Shown: positions 6,865-11,762 of the stretch, piece after piece
Numbering within the stretch: the stretch's first letter is position 1
Layout: each line of letters begins with the position of its first letter
Assembly (NCBI GenBank): GCA_002431865.1
Contig: DJEI01000030.1
Coordinates: 7,743-19,504, forward strand
Length of the DNA: 11,762 nt
Direction of reading: 5' to 3'
Source of the DNA: Lachnospiraceae bacterium UBA5902
Lineage (GTDB): Bacteria; Bacillota; Clostridia; Lachnospirales; Lachnospiraceae
Position numbers and translations under genes: made by a program
The notes under the pieces: model-generated
The model's database searches: none
What the model saw: only the letters and a program-made list of their open reading frames with translations
Told to the model about the DNA's origin: nothing

Positions 6865-8397
6865 ATGGAAGCACATCAGTTACCTTCGGGAACGTATCTG
6901 GAACAGAACAAATATTACATTGAGCGGGTACTTGGAGATGGCGGATTTGGAATTACGTATCTTGGGTATGATGTGAAGCTGCAGCGGAAGGTTGCAATCA
7001 AAGAATTCTATATGCGCGGGTACTGCTACCGGAATCCCGGAGATCCAAATGTTTACACCGAGGCAGGCGAAAAACGTGAGAGCTTCGAGAAGATGAAACA
7101 GCAGTATATTGAGGAAGGTCGTGTGCTGGCTGCCTTGGGAGAGCAGCCTGGAGTGGTAAATGTCTACACGTTTATTGAAGAGAACAACACAGCTTACCTT
7201 GTCATGGATTTTGTGGAAGGACAGTCGCTGGATGCGTATGTGAAAGGCCGGGGAGGCAGGTTATCTGTGTCCGAGACTCTGGCAATCATGCGTCCGGTTA
7301 TCCGTGCGTTGGCGGGTGTACATAAACGAGATGTGATTCATCGGGATATCAGCCCGGACAATATCATGATCACACATGACCGAAAGGTGAAACTGATTGA
7401 TTTTGGCGCTGCGCGAATGTATGGAAATTACAATTATCTCCGCGTGCAAAAGGGTGGATATTCACCAATCGAACAGGTGACACCGGGAGCACAGATTGGA
7501 CCGTATTCCGACGTATATGCGCTTTGTGCGACGATGTATAATTGCATGACCGGGGTGAAGGTGCCGCGTGCCGTCGATCGGGCAAAGCAGGACAGACTTG
7601 TGCCGCCATCTGCGATGGGACTTGTGATCGCACCGCAGGAGGAAGCTGTTTTGATGCAGGGACTTGCAATTGATCCGGCACAGAGGTATGCAAATGCGGA
7701 GCAGTTGTATCAGGCATTGTACGAGACGTCGATGGAGCAAACAGGAAGCACATCCATGATGACGCACAGTGGAATATCTCAGATGTTGTCGGATATGCAG
7801 GCAGACCGGAAAAAGAAGGAACATAGAAAAAAGCAGATTGGTATGGTCTGTGGTATTGTTCTGTTGTTAGGTATTGGGACTTTTGCATATTTTCAGAGGA
7901 AGCAGAATGGGGATGAGACAACGGCTGCATCCGAGGCAACGACACAGCAGATCTTACAGACGGAGACAGACGTGAGTCCGGTGGAGGAAGTGGATTGCAC
8001 GGCTTATGCGCAGGAGTTTTATGATTTATGTGCGAAGCAGCACGAAGCAAAGGGGAATACTCTGACACAGAGGGATGAATTTACAGTTGCTGCAAAAGAG
8101 ACAGCGGCAAAAAGCGCGGCGTTGGTATATACCAGCATGGATGAATTAAATGCCGCGTTAACGGAGCTTGGCAATCAGGCGATTGCCACATATAAAATAC
8201 CGAATACCGGATGGGTGACATATACATTTTCTTTAAAGGAAGATGTCACGATGATAAAAAAGGCATTGGATACTTATATTGCACAGATGAACGAGGAAAA
8301 TCAGGGGACCGTGGATCTGGATAATTGTGCGTATCTTGGCGTCAGCGTGGCGCGTGCGCAGGATGGTACATATTTCTGGGCAGTATTTTATCAATAA
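6865..8397 (+). CDS. Membrane-anchored Hanks-type serine/threonine protein kinase
   Basis: A 510-residue kinase. The kinase domain covers about residues 15-290: glycine loop GDGGFG at 24-29, ATP-binding K46 in VAIKEF, HRDISPDN at 159-166, DFG at 179-181, and SPIEQ at 200-204 where most kinases have APE. Ser163 replaces the lysine of the usual HRDLKPEN; I believe this form is common in a clostridial subgroup. After a charged stretch (DRKKKEHRKKQ) comes a single membrane helix at about 325-343, so the kinase is cytoplasmic and residues about 345-510 lie outside. This outer part has no PASTA repeats. Its pattern, ending in YLGVSVARAQDGTYFWAVF, faintly resembles a CAP/SCP domain. AGGAG at 6854-6858 supports the ATG at 6865. 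A hybrid histidine kinase gene follows after 47 bases with no terminator between, suggesting cotranscription. Kinase identity is firm; substrate and signal are unknown. Confidence 0.92.
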   Translation: MEAHQLPSGTYLEQNKYYIERVLGDGGFGITYLGYDVKLQRKVAIKEFYMRGYCYRNPGDPNVYTEAGEKRESFEKMKQQYIEEGRVLAALGEQPGVVNVYTFIEENNTAYLVMDFVEGQSLDAYVKGRGGRLSVSETLAIMRPVIRALAGVHKRDVIHRDISPDNIMITHDRKVKLIDFGAARMYGNYNYLRVQKGGYSPIEQVTPGAQIGPYSDVYALCATMYNCMTGVKVPRAVDRAKQDRLVPPSAMGLVIAPQEEAVLMQGLAIDPAQRYANAEQLYQALYETSMEQTGSTSMMTHSGISQMLSDMQADRKKKEHRKKQIGMVCGIVLLLGIGTFAYFQRKQNGDETTAASEATTQQILQTETDVSPVEEVDCTAYAQEFYDLCAKQHEAKGNTLTQRDEFTVAAKETAAKSAALVYTSMDELNAALTELGNQAIATYKIPNTGWVTYTFSLKEDVTMIKKALDTYIAQMNEENQGTVDLDNCAYLGVSVARAQDGTYFWAVFYQ

Positions 8398-8419
8398 AGA
8401 ACAGGAAACCATAAGAAAA

Positions 8420-8443
8420 AAGGAGAACATGGGGGATTTTTGA
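8420..8443 (+). promoter_or_regulatory. Ribosome binding site and four-codon reading frame ahead of the hybrid kinase
   Basis: AAGGAG at 8420-8425 is followed after only 3 bases by ATG (8429), which opens a four-codon frame (M-G-D-F, then TGA at 8441-8443). The hybrid kinase ATG at 8445 lies one base after this stop and 19 bases from the AAGGAG, too far for direct use. Either the kinase starts by translational coupling or through the weak GGGGGA at 8431-8436, or one extra base in the G5 or T5 run has separated the original start from the gene. Confidence 0.4.
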
Positions 8444-8444
8444 A

Positions 8445-10088
8445 ATGGATAAAAACGGGGATTTTAAGGAATCGTCAAATGACAAATTGAATCATGCCAT
8501 CGCATCTATGTGCGATGAATGGTTGTTGATTGAGGAGATTGATCTGGAAGAGGACACGTTTGAAATTCTGCACGATAATTTGAAGAAGCAGGGGATTCCG
8601 ATACCACGGAATTGCAGTTACAGCCAGCAGAATTTTGAGATACAGGAGCTGGTTGCACCAGAATATCAGGAATATCGATATAATTTCTGTGGGCGGGATA
8701 ATCTGCGTAAACTTTTGAAGCACAGCGATACTCAGGAATGTGAGTATATTATATGCACAGGAGAAAATGTATGGCGCAGAGATGTGTTCAAGGTAGTGGA
8801 ATGGAAAGATGAGGAACCGAAGATTTTAAACTGGTTCCATATGAATATTGACAGCAAGAAGTCTGCGGAGTTAAAGCAGCGTCAGGCGATTCAGGATGCG
8901 TATCTGCAAAGTGAGCAGGCGTATGCAATCAAAAATATGTATCTCAAGCGGCTCAATGAGGAATTGCAGATGCCGATCAATATGATTGTCGGAAATGCAT
9001 CCGTTGCGCGGACATTTGTCACGAATCCGGAACGTGTGACCGCGTGTATCGAGGAGATTTCCCTGTCAGCAAAGGCAATCTTCCGTATGGTGCGTCAGAT
9101 GATCAATACAGACGCGATACAGCAGGGGACGACGCTGTTACAGATGCAGCAGACATCTGTAGAAAATCTGTGGAGAAATACGCTTGATATTGTCAAGCCA
9201 TCCATGCGGCTTCGGCGACACACAATGCATCTGGACATGGCACAGCTTTACCATCGCAATGTGATTGGAGATGTGGAGAAGCTGCAGCAGATATTATTAA
9301 ATTTATTGCAAAATGCAATTGACTACACGCCATATCGGGGTGAGATATTTTGTGGGATCAAAGAGAAACCGATGGACAAAACGACCGGATACTTTGAATT
9401 TTATGTGCAGGACAATGGAGTCGGTATGTCTGAGGAGTTTCGGAAAATTATGTTCGAGCCATTTGCAAGAGAGCATTCAGACCGGATTGAGCGTGTGGAA
9501 GGCTCTGGCTTGGGGCTGATGATCGTGCAGAATCTGGTTCGGCTGTTGGATGGAGAAATTGAGGTTGAGACGAAGACCGGTTGTGGGACGAAGATTACAG
9601 TTGGAATGAAACTGCGGTATGGAACAGAGTCCAAGGATGCCGCAGGAGAGATTCAGTATTTTGACTGGAGCGATTGGGAAGCTGCGTGTGAGAGGAAAAC
9701 AATGTTTTCCGGACAGCATGTGCTGGTTGTAGATGATAATGATATTACCGCTTCGATTGAGGAGCAGATTTTGACAGAACATGGACTTGCCGTCGACCGT
9801 GCAATCAATGGTGAGGATGCAATCTGTATTTTTGAACGGTCACCAGTGCATTACTATGATCTGATATTGATGAATATGGGATTGCCGTTTATGGATGGTT
9901 ATGCAACAACGATGGGCATACGACAGCTTCGCGAGGATGGAAGGACGGTTCCAGTGATTGCGTTGTCTTCCCGGTTATATGCAGACGATGAGTTTCATGG
10001 AGAAGAATATGGAATGAAAGCATGGCTTCAAAAACCTGTTAGTGCAAGGAAGCTGATGGAAGCCGTGTGCAAATATATATCAAATTAA
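8445..10088 (+). CDS. Hybrid sensor histidine kinase/response regulator lacking both phospho-acceptor residues
   Basis: A 547-residue soluble protein with no membrane segment. Residues ~25-145 form a PAS-like sensor region (inferred from pattern). Residues ~160-225 form a HisKA-like helical pair; in the H-box (LNEELQMPINMIVG) the phosphorylated histidine is replaced by Glu172, five residues before the conserved Pro177. The ATPase domain (~270-395) looks complete: N-box around N290, G1 box D323-NGVGM, G2 box GSGLGL at 353-358. The C-terminal receiver (~425-545) keeps D430-D431, S508 and K530, but the acceptor aspartate is Asn477 (codon AAT at 9873), four residues before the conserved Pro481. 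The protein should thus bind ATP but cannot carry out a normal His-Asp relay; it may act through partner binding, as other pseudo-histidine kinases do. It follows a Ser/Thr kinase gene and precedes an acyl-CoA synthetase gene. The start codon is not fully certain. Confidence 0.9.
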   Translation: MDKNGDFKESSNDKLNHAIASMCDEWLLIEEIDLEEDTFEILHDNLKKQGIPIPRNCSYSQQNFEIQELVAPEYQEYRYNFCGRDNLRKLLKHSDTQECEYIICTGENVWRRDVFKVVEWKDEEPKILNWFHMNIDSKKSAELKQRQAIQDAYLQSEQAYAIKNMYLKRLNEELQMPINMIVGNASVARTFVTNPERVTACIEEISLSAKAIFRMVRQMINTDAIQQGTTLLQMQQTSVENLWRNTLDIVKPSMRLRRHTMHLDMAQLYHRNVIGDVEKLQQILLNLLQNAIDYTPYRGEIFCGIKEKPMDKTTGYFEFYVQDNGVGMSEEFRKIMFEPFAREHSDRIERVEGSGLGLMIVQNLVRLLDGEIEVETKTGCGTKITVGMKLRYGTESKDAAGEIQYFDWSDWEAACERKTMFSGQHVLVVDDNDITASIEEQILTEHGLAVDRAINGEDAICIFERSPVHYYDLILMNMGLPFMDGYATTMGIRQLREDGRTVPVIALSSRLYADDEFHGEEYGMKAWLQKPVSARKLMEAVCKYISN

Positions 10089-10104
10089 GGAGTCGCAAAA
10101 GAAA

Positions 10105-11739
10105 ATGCCAGTTACAGAGTACCTAGAGAGAAATGCCAGATTGTACCCGGATGAGGTTGCACTGGTGGAGCTGAATCCGGATGAGCCGGATACGAGAAGA
10201 ACTTCTTGGAAGGAGTTTGAACTGATACAGCCATCGAGATTTGAACCATATCGAAGAGAGATTACATGGAGTGTCTTCGATGAGAAGGCAAACCGGTTTG
10301 CAAACATGCTGATTGGAAGAGGCATCAAGAAGGGTGATAAGGTTGCGATTTTGATGTACAACTGTCTGGAGTGGCTGCCGATCTATTTCGGTGTCTTGAA
10401 GACAGGAGCTATCGCGGTACCGTTTAATTTCCGGTATGATGCGGATGAAATCTTATACTGTGCAGAGCTGGCAGAGGTTGATATGATCGTGTTTGGTCCG
10501 GCGTTCATCGGACGAATCGAGGCAAATGCAGAGCGCCTTTCCAAGGGTAGACTGCTGATTTACGTCGGGGACAACTGTCCGGATTTTGCGGAGAGCTATC
10601 ACCAGCTTGTGGCAGATTGTTCGAGTCATGCACCGAATGTAGAGATCACAGATGATGATTTTGGAGCGATTTATTTTTCATCAGGAACGACAGGATTTCC
10701 GAAGGCAATTTTACATAAACACCAGAGTTTGACGCAGGCAGCGGAGATGGAGCAGAAGCATCACGGCACGAGCCGGGACGATACGTTCCTGTGTATCCCG
10801 CCGCTGTACCATACGGGTGCGAAGTTCCATTGGATGGGAAGTCTGGTGGCAGGCAGCAAGGCGGTGCTCTTAAAGGGTACAAAGCCGGAGACGATTCTCT
10901 CCGCGGTATCGAGTGAGCATTGTACGATCGTCTGGCTGCTCGTTCCGTGGGCGCAGGATATTCTGGATGCGCTGGATCGTGGCGACCTGAAGTTAGAGGA
11001 TTATGAGCTTTCCCAGTGGCGGCTCATGCATATCGGCGCGCAGCCGGTACCGCCATCACTGATCAAGCGTTGGAAAGAATATTTTCCACATCACCAGTAC
11101 GATACGAACTACGGACTTTCCGAGTCAACCGGACCGGGCTGTGTGCATCTGGGTGTGGAGAATATACATAAGGTCGGTGCAATCGGGGTGCCGGGCTATC
11201 GTTGGGAATGTAAGATTGTGGACGAGAACGGCGTGACGGTACAACAGGGCGAAGTCGGAGAGCTCTGTGTCAAGGGACCGGGCGTGATGACCTGTTATTA
11301 CAGAAATGAGGAAGCAACCGCAGAAACGATCAAGGACGGCTGGCTGTTCACCGGAGATATGGCAAGACAGGATGAGGATGGATTCTATTTCCTTGTTGAC
11401 CGGAAGAAGGATGTCATCGTCAGTGGAGGCGAAAATATCTATCCGGTACAGATTGAGGATTTTCTGCGCAAGCATGACAAGATCAAGGATGTGGCAGTCA
11501 TCGGACTTCCAGACCGCCGGCTGGGTGAGAAGACAGCCGCTATCATCGAGATCAAGGACGGCATGACATGTACAGAGGAAGAAATCGAGAACTTCTGCCT
11601 GGAACTACCAAGATATAAGAGACCAAAGCAGATTATTTTCCATGAGATTCCTCGAAATGCGACCGGAAAGATCGAGAAGCCGAAGCTGCGTGAGATGTAC
11701 GGCGCAGACAAGCTGGTAGAGAAGGAAAATGAGGCATAA
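10105..11739 (+). CDS. AMP-forming acyl-CoA synthetase (class I adenylate-forming enzyme)
   Basis: A 544-residue ANL-superfamily ligase that activates a carboxylic acid as acyl-AMP and transfers it to CoA. The core motifs are present: the phosphate-binding loop SSGTTGFPK at 192-200, the A5 motif YGLSEST at 336-342, TGD with D418, the hinge region D432-R-K-K, SGGENIYP, and the C-terminal catalytic lysine K522 in NATGKIEK. An N-terminal insertion (about residues 33-50, ELIQPSRFEPYRR) matches a clostridial subgroup I recall as annotated long-chain-fatty-acid or generic acyl-CoA ligase. Substrate cannot be told from sequence. AAGGAG at 10087-10092 precedes the ATG by 12 bases, slightly long. It begins 16 bases after the hybrid kinase gene, so the two are probably cotranscribed. 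Codon use is GC-richer than in the Fic genes. Confidence 0.93.
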   Translation: MPVTEYLERNARLYPDEVALVELNPDEPDTRRTSWKEFELIQPSRFEPYRREITWSVFDEKANRFANMLIGRGIKKGDKVAILMYNCLEWLPIYFGVLKTGAIAVPFNFRYDADEILYCAELAEVDMIVFGPAFIGRIEANAERLSKGRLLIYVGDNCPDFAESYHQLVADCSSHAPNVEITDDDFGAIYFSSGTTGFPKAILHKHQSLTQAAEMEQKHHGTSRDDTFLCIPPLYHTGAKFHWMGSLVAGSKAVLLKGTKPETILSAVSSEHCTIVWLLVPWAQDILDALDRGDLKLEDYELSQWRLMHIGAQPVPPSLIKRWKEYFPHHQYDTNYGLSESTGPGCVHLGVENIHKVGAIGVPGYRWECKIVDENGVTVQQGEVGELCVKGPGVMTCYYRNEEATAETIKDGWLFTGDMARQDEDGFYFLVDRKKDVIVSGGENIYPVQIEDFLRKHDKIKDVAVIGLPDRRLGEKTAAIIEIKDGMTCTEEEIENFCLELPRYKRPKQIIFHEIPRNATGKIEKPKLREMYGADKLVEKENEA

Positions 11740-11750
11740 AGGTAGCTTGA

Positions 11751-11762
11751 ATGCAGGATTTA
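11751..11762 (+). CDS. Probable start of a further gene, cut by the window edge
   Basis: An ATG at 11751 (reading M-Q-D-L to the window end) lies 8 bases after AAAGG (11738-11742), which overlaps the synthetase stop codon. Position and spacing fit the next gene of the same operon. Four codons are too few to identify it. Confidence 0.4.

Noticed and set aside
7370..8068. Long minus-strand reading frame (232 codons) opposite the Ser/Thr kinase
   Set aside because: It lies entirely inside a well-supported kinase gene, has no recognisable domain and is rich in Ser, Pro and His as expected of an antisense shadow.

Overview
The window reads as a chromosomal segment from a moderate-GC Clostridia species, most likely Lachnospiraceae. 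This is inferred from AGGAG-type ribosome binding sites, the tightly packed same-strand layout, the 'SPIEQ' type of Hanks kinase, and the families of Fic protein and acyl-CoA synthetase. All supported genes are on the + strand. No RNA gene, CRISPR array or transposase was recognised, and there is no gene-free stretch over 300 bases.

Layout. (1) 101-1808: two adjacent cation transporters, a CaCA-family Na+/Ca2+ antiporter and a GDT1/TMEM165-family (Mn2+/Ca2+) exporter. (2) 1825-6814: a late cobalamin-biosynthesis cluster, cobD, cobQ and cobO (adenosyltransferase), with two unrelated Fic-domain genes, one on each side of cobD. Both Fic genes are AT-richer than the cob genes and both lack the N-terminal part expected for their families, so they look like acquired, partly decayed insertions. 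(3) 6865-10088: a signalling pair, a membrane-anchored Hanks-type Ser/Thr kinase and a cytoplasmic hybrid histidine kinase. (4) 10105-11739: an AMP-forming acyl-CoA synthetase, followed by the probable first codons of another gene at the window edge.

Function. CobO adenosylates the corrinoid, CobQ amidates it to cobyric acid, and CobD makes the aminopropanol phosphate that is attached next. The steps on either side (CbiB, CobU/S/T) are not in this window. The transporters probably export Ca2+ and Mn2+.

The most notable feature is the hybrid kinase at 8445-10088. Its ATP-binding domain looks intact, but the H-box histidine is Glu172 and the receiver phospho-acceptor aspartate is Asn477. Both phosphotransfer residues are therefore missing, while the supporting residues (D430, D431, S508, K530) are kept. 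It sits directly downstream of a Ser/Thr kinase whose residues outside the membrane may form a degenerate CAP-like domain. The pair may be an unconventional signalling module that does not use His-Asp phosphorelay.
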